From Sphagnum compactum (Eukaryota; Bryophyta; Sphagnopsida; Sphagnales), in NCBI GenBank assembly GCA_965153455.1, contig OZ234494.1, forward strand, positions 1 to 64,000: 64,000 nt of DNA, written 5' to 3'. Position numbers and translations under genes: made by a program. The notes under the pieces are model-generated. The model searched no databases and was not told where the DNA came from. It saw only the letters and a list, made by a program, of their open reading frames with translations. Positions 34,540-48,296 of this stretch are shown here, piece by piece. How positions within the stretch are numbered: the first letter of the stretch is position 1; each line of letters opens with the position of its first letter.

Positions 34540-35190
34540 GTTCTGCAAGCCCGGACTTCCCACCCCCTTTTATTCAGAAGTCTCTGGTTCTTCCTACCAT
34601 GTATTAGTGGGAGTAAAAACTGATGGAGCACATGGGTGTGGGCGCCCAGCAGCTTTTGAACTCCATTGCTACAAATAAATTAGTCGGCAGTACACTCTGT
34701 GAACTGGGCTGGTTCGCTTGTTCCCAATTGATTACTCGATATTTTGTGTCATTGGGACCTATTTCTAAATGGGTGACCCAAAACCACTTCTGGGGGAGGT
34801 GGCAGGGGGAACAAGGGATTGGGCTCTAGAGATCTGTGTTTTCTTGGCAGGTCCTTTGTCTTCATTTTTCCTTTTTCCTCCTTTTTTGTGGGGTTGTAAA
34901 CAGTGGTTAGCTTTTTAGGCAGTTAATAGGACGTTGAGATATCTTGGGTGATATTATGAATTAGGTTATAGTCATTGTCAATTGCAACAAGGGGACAAAT
35001 ACACTTGTACTTTGGAGATGAGAAGAATGCTTGGACTATTTGCCAAAACTTTGGAGGTATGAAAGATGGCTGAATAACTAAAAGAGTGGACATTAATGGC
35101 TTGGAATGACTCTTTGATGGCCCAACCTTGGTAGTAGCCAGTCCCCCATGACGTTTATGAAGAATAGTCGGTTTCTCAAAAGGCCTTTTG
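34540..35190. other. Intergenic, nothing recognised
   Basis: Upstream side of the broken LRR-Roc copy. Short open frames only. The part near 34200-34450, next to that gene's start, may be its promoter or leader. Confidence 0.35.
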
Positions 35191-35197
35191 CTCCACT

Positions 35198-35362
35198 GGT
35201 CAAGTGGGTTAGGTGGTAAAGAGGACAAAATAGGTGGCTAAAAAAAAAGGGTAGTGAAAAGTGGTCAAGTGGGTTAGGTGGTAAAGAGGACAAAATAGGT
35301 GACTAAAACAAAAGCGTACTGAAGAGTGGTCAAGTGGGTTAGGTGATAAAGAGGACAAATGG
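35198..35362 (+). repeat. 65-bp tandem repeat, about 2.5 units
   Basis: Units start at 35198, 35263 and 35328, each beginning GGTCAAGTGGGTTAGGTG and continuing TAAAGAGGACAAA. The period is exactly 65 bp. The start has some resemblance to a tRNA-type A box (TGGGTTAGGTGG), so a tandemly multiplied SINE head is possible; no convincing B box follows. Confidence 0.75.
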
Positions 35363-35639
35363 GTTTTGGCAGGATGTTAAACCCCATACGAACTCTCCTG
35401 GTGTCAGTGTGATGCCCACAAAGTCCTGCCGCAAGATTAGGAAAAATGTTTGGTGACCTTTTTTTTGGGACAATGAGACCAAGAACTTCCAGAGGCGCTG
35501 TCTTTTGCATCTCTAGTCCAAATCCAATGATCTAAAGCGCACTAGGTGCGCCCAGAGCTCCTCTACAACTAATCTTTGGACCCCAGAGGAAACTGAGGTC
35601 TGCTCAGATCACAAAGTTTTTCTGTGTTTTATGACCAGC

Positions 35640-36270
35640 CAGTTTACCCTAATCTTATCTTTTCATCACACAAACTGTGCACATGAACAGACCACATATA
35701 TATGGTAAGTGGTAGAAGTCTCTTGAATGGGCACTGTTTGTGAATTTCTTCATGTCCTTGAACCATTGAAATGTAACCATTGCATGCTAGGGTCACTGGG
35801 CAATGATGCTCCTTCCCTCCATACTACTAAATCTTAGTAGCCTCCTTGTCAGGGTCTCTTTTAGTGATTTTGTGATGTAACCAAAGTGGCAACTATCCAG
35901 AAAATAATGTAGTCAAATTTGGCTACATAATATATATGAAGGTAAAAAAAAAGAAACCAGAATCCTTCTATATTCTTGGCTACCCATCTTCTGTAAGTTA
36001 TTATAAGACTCTGGCAATTTGGAGTTTTTTACATTTGAAATCTGGCGAATTTGGGCCATTTATGAAAAATCCTTTATGTAAGTTGAAATCATATCTTTCA
36101 GGCCAAAATTTGGCGAAAATTCATCACTAAATGAAACACGGCTCCTTGTCCCCTCCAACTTGGAATTACTCTTTCACATGCCAAGATTTGATAATGGAGA
36201 TGCCAATGAAAAGGTGCATTCAAACCCTGTCGTACATGGGGAAAACCTTAGACAATAGACAAGTGATGCT
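35640..36270 (+). repeat. Dispersed repeat, copy 1 (homologue at 39140-39420)
   Basis: Shares with 39140-39420, in the same order, the blocks CACACAAA.TGTGCACA, TTCTTGAACCA, TGGGCAATG/GGCCAATGCTAC, CTCCTTGTC/TTCCTTGTC, CACATGCCAA.ATTTGA and AGGTGCATTCAA. Diverged and interrupted by insertions in copy 1. No coding capacity recognised. Confidence 0.6.
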
Positions 36271-39139
36271 TGGTAATGGGTCTAGTCCAGGTTTTACTAA
36301 TCAGAACCAAAATTGATGGTTGTAACTCGCCAAACTGGGTACCTGCCTAACACTGGTGTTGACTAGTGGTGACAAATTATTGAGAAAGAAATCGGTTACC
36401 AAACCATGTATGGATAACCTAGTGGTCAGTTACTGATGTTTTTGAAAACTGATCGGTAACCCAACTATTCGATAAACATTATTGCAAGAACCCGCAAGAC
36501 CCTTATGGATCAAGTATTGAATTTGCAATAAAAATATTTAAATGATTGGTATTTCATTGAAGTAGGTTATCAATTCTTAAACCCTCAAAATGTTTATGAT
36601 AAAAAATAGAAATTTTAATTAATAAAAACCCATGTAACCTACCTGGCCCAGGCAGTATAACCAAGGGTTCTCAAGGTCAGTAATTGAGAACTAACCACTA
36701 TGCATAAGCAGGTGGTCATTACCAAAAATAAATGAGAGTATTGATCACCTTGATTATTGCTTTGACAGTGAAATTGGTAATGGATGGATTTTAAATTTCA
36801 AAACAATTTGATATTGATACCCTGTGTGATCCAATTTTTTATTTTTATAAACTTACCCGGCTGATTATGAAAAAAAGGGATACCTGGCCAACAGTGGTGT
36901 TGACTGTTGACCTTGTTATACACAAACGGGTATACCAGTGTAAATTAAAGACTTGCCCAATGCCTGCCCCAACACCAGTACAAACAGTTCAATTATCCTG
37001 GAGCAGTTTGGGCGCCATTGATGATCATGGTATGTGTGTCAACAGTTCTTTTTGCCGAAATAATGGTACAATTGATCAAGCCCTTCCTCTGAAAGACTGC
37101 TCCAGCAACTGCCCTTGACATTGAAAGACTCTTCAAAAGTTTGCCCTTCACGGAAAATCTGAACGACCCAGTAGCTGAAATCCTCCTAGTAGATACAAGG
37201 AAATTAGTCTAGACAATAAGAATTGAGACTCCAGGTAATCTTCATCTCCATATAGCGTCTATTTTGCGCTTTTCGGCACCCTGGTGCCCTTTTTGACCTC
37301 TTGGCTGAGCCCCTCAAGGGGCCTTTCGGCTCTTTTTTGCAACCTGCCTTGCTTACTTACCTCTTTGGGTGTACAGTGTAGGGCACAGGTTGCCTGTTTT
37401 TCTTCTTTGGTTAATTTCACTTGGAAACGGACTTTCAGCTCATGTAGATAAAACACAGATTCAGCACAAAAACTGTTCAACATGAGGTTAGCCTTATGGG
37501 CAATCAAGAGTTCTGATGTGGTTTTTATCGATTTTTCATAAATTACCACCACATGTCACTGAATTGTAAAACCCTAAGACGAATTTACAGTGTATTTGCA
37601 GGTACATTTACAGGATGTAAGTATGTTGTCTCCAAGATGTTGTCTGCAAGAGATGCACATCTCATTTTTTGAAATGCCCGCTACTTGTTTTCTCAATTGC
37701 CCACGGTCACTTTTTCATTTTCCTCATCATACCTACTGGGTATCGTAAGAAATTTTCCCCAAACTAAAAAATGTCTTTGATGTTGATGTTCAGTAACATC
37801 ATCCAGCTGGGAGTTCCTGAAGTAAGCACCCCTTGCTGTGCCTCTGGCGACGACTTACTTCAAGAACTCCCTGCTCCTGGGGTGTTACCCTACAGAGAGG
37901 GTGCATTTGATTCTTTTCTTCAACAAATCATGTACCTAATAGATTTCACAGGTTGTCGAGGGGTCCCTGACTGCCCCACAAGACGAAAGCCACATACTAT
38001 TTGCTGGCTGGCCACCCAAAAGTCTGGGGTTAGAGCATCTCCAGCGGTGTTCAGTATATGATCCACATTGTAAAATTTGATGACGACAAGTCAAAATATG
38101 CCAGTTTGGCTCAGGAAAATGGTTTTGGCTCCCCATAATTGCAGAGAGTTTGCTGTGGATCGTAAATGGCACATACACATTGTGCACCTGTAGGAAAGAG
38201 TGTAATAAATATGATCTGACTGCTGCGAAGTGTTTCTAATTACCCCATCATAATGATTGGTCCAGCTGGTTTGCTATAAATAGTTCCCCACCTATTTGCT
38301 GTCCAAGGTTCAGTTTGATGGGTGAGGCTGCAAAATAGTAAATAACTAAACTTGGATGTGAAAAATATTTTTGCCGAGTCAAATACCGAGGATTTATGGT
38401 GAGCCGAAAAACCTACTGAAAAGCAAATATGGTCGTCTGGCCATTTTCACTATTTTTTTTTGATTGAAAACCTCCAAAATGCCTTTAATTTTTAATTTTT
38501 AACTTTTAAATTTTCTTTTTGGGAAAATCTTGCTGATAAATAAGCCTGGTACTGAGTGACCTCACAAGCTCCTCACATCCCAAAAATCAAATCATCTGTT
38601 CTCTGTCAAAGCCCCATATCTGTGTGGTTGCAAATGGGTGCGGTAGGCCCTGCATCTGCTAGCTGTTCTTTCTGGGTGGTTCAAGTACCACCAATCAAAA
38701 GATCATATTCCTCACAACCCTCAACCAAGGATTTAAAAAAAAAATTGTGATGTTACTGAAGGATTCAGAGCTCAACTCACCATCGAGGCATGCATTGAGC
38801 CAAAATTGGCAATATTCAAAATATGAAAGAAGAAAATCTTGAGCACCCTTTCATATTATAAGCAAGTGTGACAAAATTTGAAAAAAATATTAATTCCTTT
38901 TTTAGCATTTTTCTCTTTAAAGAAAGGGAATTTGCAATGAAATATTCTTCTTTCACAAAATGAAGAAAATTTGCCACAAAAGAAATTGTTGACCACAATT
39001 TGTGGCAATAAATTTAAAAGGAAGACATTAAACATTGCCATAGAAAAACAATGAGACAAGGGATAGGCCAAGGATTACATTAGGAAGTACAACATGCATT
39101 TTTAACCTCTACATATCCGTTGTCCAATAACCTACTAAT
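36271..39139. other. Non-coding region, no gene recognised
   Basis: About 2.9 kb of mixed composition, with an AT-rich stretch at 38840-39000. Open frames such as 37259-37552 (minus) and 37771-38061 (plus) show no known domain. A stem-loop at 37809-37871 is listed separately. Confidence 0.35.
37809..37871 (+). other. Imperfect inverted repeat, potential hairpin
   Basis: Arms 37809-37826 and 37854-37871 are complementary over 18 bp with a single mismatch, separated by 27 bases. Pairing does not extend beyond the arms. The stem is shorter than a typical plant microRNA precursor. Confidence 0.6.
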
Positions 39140-40745
39140 AATCTTAATTTTGGTCACACAAAATGTGCACAACAAAATACACTAGAACCAGCAATGTTTG
39201 TAAAGTTCTTCATTTTCTTGAACCACTAGAATATAATCTTGGGTCATTGGCCAATGCTACTTCTTCCTTCCCTATTGTTAAATCACACTAGATTTCTTGG
39301 CCATTCCTTGTCCCTTGTAGCTTCCAATACTCCTACACATGCCAATATTTGAAACCTTAGTGATGAGGTGCATTCAATCAATGCCTTCACTATTCATCCT
39401 TGCTCCCTTGCACATGGTAAAGACCTTCTTGAACAAACAAAATATTCTCAAAATAAGAGGAACTCCATGTGAGGAGTTGCAATTTTTTCCATAAAGGGAT
39501 GAGCTCAGGGTGACACTGAAAATGTATATTGACATTAAAAACAAGATCTAAAACACATTTTTTCTCCAAACTTTGGTAATAAAATCTAAGTTTGTTTTTT
39601 TTTTCGTTTTTGTTGTCATTATGACTATAATTTTTTGTCAAATATTTCAAATGATGTGCAATTAATGTTTGGGTCTAACATTTGAAATTCATTTAAAACT
39701 CAAGGTGAAGAAAGGACTCAAAGGCAAGGTTATTTAAACCATAACCTCAATATGCAGATGATACTTGATAAGGGTTTATCGTGCTCTTCAATGTCACTTA
39801 ACAATTGAAGCTGAACTCTATCACACATAATAAGCAAGGAATATCAATGTTGGTGCAGCTAAAGACAGGGTTCATTGACATGGCCTTATGACACATGGAA
39901 TTTGTCGCTCACCAACAATTCAGCTTTGATTGCAGAATCACCACTATTATACTTTTATTACCAATGCATCACTTGTAAAAAACAATTTTTTTAAAAATTC
40001 TTCATAAAACCAAGTGGGCAACTTATGGAGGCCACAGCAACATGGCAAGTGATTTTCCCCAGTTAATGAGCAATGGTAGCATACTAGGAATAGGTCAAAA
40101 GTTAGATCTTAATGTACCTTATTTCGAATCCAACTATTCATGTCTATTTGTGGATTTTCTTCTCCTCAACATGAAAATCAACATTCACATTAAATATGAA
40201 AAGATATAATTCATTTGTGAGCAATGTTTATAAACTTCTGGAAAGGTCAAAACAAACAGTTGTGAACTTCTGATCTTCCTGCACTGTTTAGAGTACCATC
40301 ATTTCCCTCAAGAAAAAACTTATTTTCGAAAACAAAAGAGATATACCTATACATGTGTGGCAGGTGTTAGCGGCAGAGTAACCCAAGACCCAATCTTCAC
40401 ATGCAGGAAGAATCTAAATTCAGACGATGGATCTCATAAGAAGCCAAAATGACATTCATAAATTTACAATTTAGTGAACAAAAGGAGAAAAAATTTCAAC
40501 TAAAATGAAGACAACTAAATATACTCAACTGTGCATATGACTGGTACCCAAACCATACAGGGACCAGCGGTATGGGGCCCCAGTACTTAACCTTTACTTC
40601 CGTGCACATGTCTATCCGTGTGGTTATGCTAATATCTGCCAATGTTTGCTCTGGGGTCAAGCTTGTCAGCAGCCAACAAGCAAACTGCCATGACTTTGTC
40701 CCTCATTGCACGCATAGGCCAGTCATTTTTTAGAATTCCAACTAG
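39140..40745 (+). repeat. Segmental duplication, copy 1
   Basis: From about 39405 to 40745 this segment aligns with 41150-42610. Shared landmarks, in order: GCACATGGTA.AGA.CTTCTT, GAGTTGCAATTTTTTC, CAAGTGATTTTCCCC/AATCCTCAG, GCAATGTTTATAAA, GTGTGGCAGGTGTTAG, the ACCGGTA/ACTGGTACC block, then CAAACTGCCATGACTTT. Here the GCAATGTTTATAAA unit is present once (from 40221). The first part (39140-39420) belongs to the family also seen at 35640-36270. Confidence 0.75.
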
Positions 40746-41149
40746 TGAGCGCTAATTCCTTCCAGCAATCCCAGATTTATCACCTCTGCTAGATAAAACT
40801 ACATCTGATAAAGAGAATGATTCAGTGTGCTGAGAGGGCGACTGAGTTGGGAGAGGATAATGGATTCCTAACGAACTCTGTCCGGCGGTGGTTTTGGGCC
40901 TGACAGTGGCTAATACTATGTCTCCTGCAGGGGAGGTCGTGGGGTTTCAATACTGGCGCCGGCAATGCGGAAACACTTGGCCAGAATATTGGCAATAAAG
41001 GGTTCATTCTTCACTTTTTGAAGAACCGAAGAACATTGAAAACCGGGTTGCGTGGTTTCTTGCAGAACTGTGCAAGGCCAAAAAAACTGTGCAAAAAGAC
41101 AAGGCGAACCAGCGCCAGACAGAGCTCGTTAGGGGGTGTTTAGCGCCTT
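40746..41149. other. Spacer between duplicated segments, weak coding appearance
   Basis: Not part of the duplication and clearly richer in GC than its surroundings. It contains codon-like stretches but has stops in every frame within 150 bases, and an acceptor-like CTCCTGCAG at about 40921-40929. No family recognised; possibly another gene scrap. Confidence 0.3.
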
Positions 41150-42610
41150 GCCTGGCACATGGTATAGATCTTCTTAAACAAAATGAATATTCACAAAATA
41201 AAGGGACCTCAAGAGTTGCAATTTTTTCATAAAGGCGAGCTCAGGATGATTTGTACAACAAACTTTTTTTTCATTCTTCAACAAAACCAAGTGGGGAAGC
41301 TATGGAGGTCCTGGCAACATTTCAAGTGATAATCCTCAGTTAATGAGCAATGGTAGCATGCTAGTAACAGGTTGAAAGGTAAAATTCCACAAATCTAAAA
41401 TTTAGTTTACCTCCTTTTCTATCTAATTATGGATGTCTATCTATGAATTTTCTTCTCCTCAACATAAAAAAACAACATTCACATTGAATACTAAAAAATA
41501 TGACTCATTTTTTAGCAATGTTTATAAAGTTCTCGGAAAAGGTCAAAACGCACAATTGTAAACTTCTGAGCTTCCTACACGGTTTAGGGTATTCCCCCTG
41601 ATTTCCCTCAGAAAAACCTTCTTTTCGAGATATACGTATACGTGCGTGGCAGGTGTGAGTGGCAGAGTAACCCAGGACCCAATCTTCACATGCAGGAAGA
41701 ATCTGAGTACAGACAATGTATCTCAAGAAGCCAAACTGACATTCATAAAATTAATAACTTACTGAACCCAAGGAGAGAAATTTTCAACTAAAAATATTTA
41801 AAAATATGACTCCTTTGTTTAGCAATGTTTATAAAGTTCTCGGAAAAGGTCAAAACGCACAATTGTAAACTTCTGAGCTTCCTACACGGTTTAGGGTATC
41901 CCCCTGATTTCCCCCAGAAAAACCTTCTTTTCGAGATATTCCTATACGTGCGTGGCAGGTGTGAGTGGCAGAGTAACCCAGGACCCAATCATCACATGCA
42001 GGAAGAATCTAAGTACAGACAATGTATCTCAAGAAGCCAAACTGACATTCATAAAATTAATAACTTACTGAACCCAAGGAGAGAAATTTTCAACTAAAAA
42101 TATTTAAAAATATGACTCCTTTGTTTAGCAATGTTTATAAAGTTCTCGGAAAAGGTCAAAACGCACAATTGTAAACTTCTGAGCTTCCTACACGGTTTAG
42201 GGTAACCCCGTGATTTCCCTCAGAAAAACCTTCTTTTCGAGATATACCTATACATGCGTGGCAGGTGTGAGTGGCACAGTAACCCAGGACCCAATCTTCA
42301 CATGCAGGAAGAATCTAAGTACAGACAATGTATCTCAAGAAGCCAAACTGACATTCATAAAATTAATAATTTTCTGAACCCAAGGAGAGAAATTTTCAAC
42401 TAAAAATTTACTCAAAGGTGCATATCACCGGTACTCACGCCACACAGGGACCGGCGGCATTTGGCACCAGTACTTCACCTTTACTTCAGTGCACATGCTT
42501 ATCCATGTGGTCGTCATGCGAATATCTCCCAATGTTTGCTGCTGGGCCAAGTTTTTCTGCAACCAATAGGCAAACTGCCATGACTTTCTCCCTCATTCCA
42601 ATTGCCCATC
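41150..42610 (+). repeat. Segmental duplication, copy 2, with internal tandem triplication
   Basis: Same block order as 39405-40745, but with the middle unit present three times (see 41515-42410). Flanking single-copy blocks (41150-41480 and 42411-42610) each align to one place in copy 1. Confidence 0.75.
41515..42410 (+). repeat. 306/307-bp tandem repeat, three units
   Basis: Units begin GCAATGTTTATAAAGTTCTC at 41515, 41822 and 42128. They are nearly identical to one another (scattered single-base differences such as ATACGTATACG, ATTCCTATACG and ATACCTATACA) and far closer to each other than to the single unit at 40221. This indicates recent unequal exchange or slippage. Confidence 0.92.
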
Positions 42611-45600
42611 ATAATCAATTCCCAACCCCTCATCAATTCTCTCAATTCTAGGGCATGATGATCAGCAGCCCACTTGGAATTGATTCCACCCTATTGAGCA
42701 TTTCACCTTGCAACTTGCAAGCCCATAAATCCCAACACTCATATCTACTCAACGAAGTCTTCAGGTCAAATGTGCTAGACTAGTTCTTTCCTCGCAAACT
42801 TTACAACTACTTGACAGATTATATTTGTAGAAACAAAGACTTTGTTATGGATGCAATCAAATTCAAAACGATCAAATTGACCCAGCAATGATGACTATGT
42901 TAAAAAATATTGATTTTTTTTTTTTGGTTATAAACGTCTTGTAACATTTTATTAAATAAAGGCAGAAAATAAAATCTGACCTACTTTTCAGAATTAAAAT
43001 AAATTTTTATTTAAATAATATATAATTTGAAAACTTTAGCCAAGAAGAGATAAAGGTTTTTCCCAAGAATTATAAGTTTAGTTAAGAAGAAATATAGGTT
43101 TTGCCATTGCAAAATGAGGAGGGTAGATGGGTAGATGGGGTAGTTGGGTGAGCATGGGTGGTAGGAATGGGGGAAAAAAAAATGACTATTGGAAGGGGAG
43201 CAAAGAATTCTGATTCAACCTTTTTTACTTTGGGAGGTTCAATAACGAAGATGAACACTAGTTCATCCCAAATGGATTGGTGTAGTCATGGGGGCTAGGG
43301 CACTCCAACCCTAGTGGCTTATAGTTACAAGCACAAACACATAAGCTCACAACACATAGGTAATAGGTACATAGAAGTTAGAATAGGTAGGTAGGGGCTA
43401 TTGAAAAGCTTATACTAGGTACGTACTGATGTCTATCCACACTGTGTCGAGTTTGAATTAGAATATTCTTATTCTTCTTCATAATAATAATAGGCTTGGA
43501 TTCTTAAGCTCATGAATCTTTGTAGATATTCATATTTTCTTTTTTATCTAATTTCCTGAAAATTAGAAACAAAGTGCACAAGAAACCCATTTGTGCATAA
43601 TGAAGTGTTATTTCGACCAAGATGACTAAGAAAACAAATTTAGATCACCAAATCTAACAATCCCATTGGCTTGAAAATTAAAATCTTCAGGCTTACACAC
43701 AACCTTTTGTTGAACATTGAAAATATTGATCCTTTTCTACCATTTTCCATTAGTGATTTAAATTTTCACAAACCTACCAAACCTTATTACACCTTTAAAT
43801 AATAGTTCACTCAAGATAATCAAGACAAATAAAATAAAATCACAAAATCCAGTAATTTCATTGGCCATAACATTTTTTCTTCACAACTATTTAAAAGCTT
43901 ATTCAACATTTTTTGTATACTTAGGCTCCATGCTACTACACACTACTAGTGACATTCAACTGCATGGTTATGTGTTTGGGGGATGGAAATATGTTTTTGT
44001 GGTTTATATTTGTGTGGAAATGCAACCCCATATTTGGGACAATGTAGATAGATTATGGGTTGAATACAAATGTTATATTGGTTGCATATGATATTGTAAA
44101 AAGCCCATGAGATGGACCATTCGACTATTGCATGATATTTGCATATGCATATAACAAATGTCTAACATTAATTATTTTATTAATAATTGTCTAGTATCAT
44201 CTGATAATTTTTTTGTTGCTGGTGTGTTTGAATCATATATTGTGTAATGTAAATCTAGTGTGTATGCATGTATTTGGACTAAGATCCAACGGCTATTACT
44301 GATGAAAATGCATTGTATGCATTTGGATAAGTATCTATGTACAATTCCTATCATCGTGTATGTGTGTTGTTGGTATCCTAATGGTTGTAATTTTTAAACA
44401 TATAACATTTGCATTGTTACCATCATATGTTGGTCAATCAATCATCCTATACGATTTAGAAAGACATTTTCACCATTTACAGTTAATTGAATATCTTCAT
44501 GCTAGTAGTCAATTATACAATTATCAATTATGTGTTTAATTCTTCTTTGATCATGATTAAAAAAAATTGTTGTCGCATTTCAATGTGTAGTGTTTAGAAT
44601 TTAAAAAAAAAGAGTTATATCATGTTTTGAAGAAGGTGTTACCATTTTTATTGGTCATTTTTTGAATTTAGTTTTGCTTATGTTTTATATAGTGAGATCT
44701 TGTAGGATTATTAGTCCAGCTATGGAATGTAAACGTGACAATGTTATGTATATGTTGTGCACATTAGTTGAACAATGTCAAGTGGTTGGCAAAGGTCTAT
44801 TATCAAGTCATCAAATGTTTGAATATTTGTCACTTAATATTAATTAAATCCTATTCTTTAAATCTTTTTTTATTTTTAGTCTTTCAACAAATGGAAATTT
44901 GGTCATTTTCCTGCTCATTTTTTGGGCTGCTTGTTAATTCTTTTGCAATAGGTTTGACTACATTTTTCAAATTGTTGATTTGCGAAGAAAAACATATATT
45001 TGTTGTATTAAAATGTCTTTAAATATTTTGAGGTATTTAATTTATTTTTCTTTTAGTGTTTATTGTATCTTTATTTTTATGTAATCTTTCTTTATTTGTT
45101 CTGATTTATTTTGTCTTCGTTGACCTCTTTGGTTTTTTTTTTAAAAAATTGTTTCATTTCATGTCTTTTTGTTTCTTCTGTTTCTATCGATGTTGCTTTT
45201 ATTTGTTGTTATGGACAATTAGATGTTATTATATGTGTAATGAAGATTCAAAATTGTATAAATAAATGTAATTAATTTTTTGATAAATGATGTTCGAAAA
45301 TTGAATTGAAAAAATGTGTGTAAATTTTTATTTTTATAGGTTTGATAATACTTTTTAAAATTCCAACAAAATTACAAATCAATGTATTTGAAAGATTTTT
45401 TTTCCAATTGTAGTTTGTTATTTTCATTTATTAATTGAAACTCACAAAAAAATGTTACAGAAAAATATAAATTGGTATTGTAATAATTATGTTGAATATA
45501 AAATTATCAGTGACTATGAATTTTTTAAAATCAATGATTTTTTTTTTTCTCCCAAATTCCAACAAACCTAATGATTATGTTTGAAGGAGCTAGCTTTTTG

Positions 45601-48230
45601 GTTATGATTGGTTACAAAATATGCACTTGAAAAAAAAAATGTAGATTGAATTTTATTTTATTATTCTAAAAATCAAACAAGCAAACATGAAATATAATAG
45701 AAAGTTGAAAATGAGCTTTTCTTTTTTCCAAATTTGATTTATATGATAAGTTTATAAACATTGTAATTGTTTTTTATTGTATTTGCTTGATTTAAAACCT
45801 GAATTGTATCTAGTTCTAATGTTAAATCGTGCTTTTTGGAAGAGAAATGTTTTCAATATTTGATGTAATATTTTATGGACATTAAATTTCCTAAATGAAT
45901 CACGTCCCCATTATTTAAATATATTGTCAATATCAAATATTTTTATTTTACAAAATTCTTCAACATTGTCATTTTCTATAGTGATTTTCTATTTTTTGAA
46001 TGTCGATTCAACAATTTTTGATGTTGTTGTATTTCTTTTTTTACTATTTAAAAAAAAATCTCTTGATTTTCGTGTCAAACTAAGTTTGTACATGTGTTTT
46101 TCCAATATTCATTCTAACTTGAAATTTTTTTTTGGTATTCTTGTATGAATTTTGAGTCATCTAATCCAATGCAATGCAAAGTTTCATTTGCATATGTGTT
46201 TGTGAATGACACTTGGTTGTAATTTTTGTATTTCTCCCACCCAATAAGATCCTACAATTTTTACAAATAGTGCAAAGGCTATTTCTTTCGTCTTTGGATT
46301 AAATAAGGTGTTGTGATAGTTTGCACCTTTCAAAAGAGTGCCCAATTCAATGTCTCTGATGTTTAAAATGTGGTAATCGTGTTTTTTGTATTGGTCGTAT
46401 AGTGTTTCCGAAATGTTATATTCCTACAATTGTTTTTTGATAATTCAAAAGTATTATGTGTTTCAAAACAAAATTTACAAGTCATATGTTTTGATTTCAA
46501 ATTTCAAATTTTATTTTTAGTTTGGATATGAATGTATAGATATTAACCTTAGGCTTTGAAGATATTATAGTGTTAAATATTGTTACTCTTGCCATTTTTG
46601 TCACATTTTTTTGTATCGAAATGAAACAAATCTAGAACAATTAACACATGTAGAATTATTATTGTCCAATTATGCTGATTTAAAAACATTATTATTTGTG
46701 GTTTGTTGGGAATATACGAGTTTAGAAAAATAAGTTTATTTTGTTTAAATTGTTACCTGATTATATTTTTTGGTGGGGTTGAAAAATATGATTTCAATCT
46801 ATATAAATTATCAGCATATTATTTAATTGTAAATATATATGTTGTTGAACATGTCCTAAAAAAAAGTTATTGAACATGTGTTTCCTTTTCTAGGCAATGT
46901 TTAAAACACATGCTTAAAGACTTGTATAGTTTGGAATTTCAATGTTTGCCAAACTCATTAACCAAAATGATCACAAATTGAATCTTATAAACATATGGAC
47001 AAAGTTTTCAAAGAAAAATAATTAATTATTTCTTTATAAGCAAATTTCACCATATTCTACCACCTTCAATACTCATGCTCCATTTGTACTTTTTGAAAAG
47101 GCATATTAGCAGCTCACACCCTTATACATTTAATATATTCCACAAGGATAGTTGACTTTTCTTTATTTTATTGATATTCTTGTCTGAATAAAGTTTTTTT
47201 GTTACATGTTGCACATTGCATCATATCATTGTTATTTATTTATTTAATTGAAATGCACTTACATCATTTTATCAAGATTATTTCAACATGTCATGTCATT
47301 GACATATGAACATGTGTTATTTAATTGGGCTCAACATTCATATGTTGATCTGGTTCAAAACATCATTAACAAAAGACTCAATGCAAAATGTGAGTATGGA
47401 AAAATGCTTTGGCAGTCATCATGTGAAAAAACCACAATAGAATGATTATCATTCCATACTATTCATGGTACTCAATTCCCATTTTTCCTCTTCCAACTCC
47501 TTTTTTTGGTTTTATCGATCATAAATTTTACAGATTTGTGTGATTTCTTAAATTATATAAACATTTTGTGAGAGTTGTTTGTACAAAGTGCATGAGAGAG
47601 CAAATGGCAAGCATGCAACGAGTTTGGTAATGATCCAATGAAAATGTGTTTCAAATACAAAGCAAAGATGACATTGTAAGAGAAAGAGCTTGCTTGAGGC
47701 AAGTAATGAACTTGATAGATATTCGATAAGGTGTGTAAACTAAGTGGAAAGTACCAATTTTTTTGAATTGGTTGAAATTAGTTCCTTCACTCTACATTAA
47801 AAAAGAAACAACTCATTTTCCACAATTCTCAACATAAATGATCAATTTTCATGAGGTAAATAAGTAGGCCCAACATGTGGTATTAATATAAGACATGGGT
47901 GTCACATAGTTCTTTTTGCAAATTGACATATGCAATACTAGAGTAGTTTGATTGCAGTTTGGATTGTAAGTTGTAAATTTATAAATTGATTAATTTTGAA
48001 CTAGATAGGTTGCAACCCCGCAAGAAGCTGTCAAAGAAAAAATTAAGGTTCTCAAGGGTAATATAGTAGTGGATGTGATTGTAGTTTGGTTTCTCAGCTT
48101 TAATGGAGTGCCAATCCTGCTTTTCTTGTCCATTTTTTTGGGGCATCCTTGATTAGATTTTATGTATTGTTTCCAAATGAAATGGGTTAGTTATAAATGG
48201 TGTAACCTACTTATTTTGGCTTTGTTGTCT
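42611..48230. other. AT-rich gene-poor region
   Basis: About 5.6 kb, very rich in T and A, with homopolymer runs. Open frames up to about 85 codons are T-rich and hydrophobic by composition, and none shows a motif. No element termini or RNA genes recognised. Confidence 0.5.
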
Positions 48231-48296
48231 TTCCAACCAAGGATCTGTTAGTATGAGGTCTTCAGTGGATAGTGTGCCAAGTTTTGAATTGGGGAG

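Noticed and set aside
45056-46148. Hydrophobic T-rich open frames suggesting membrane proteins
   Set aside because: Phe/Leu/Ile content follows from T-runs; no start context, splice sites or conserved motif.
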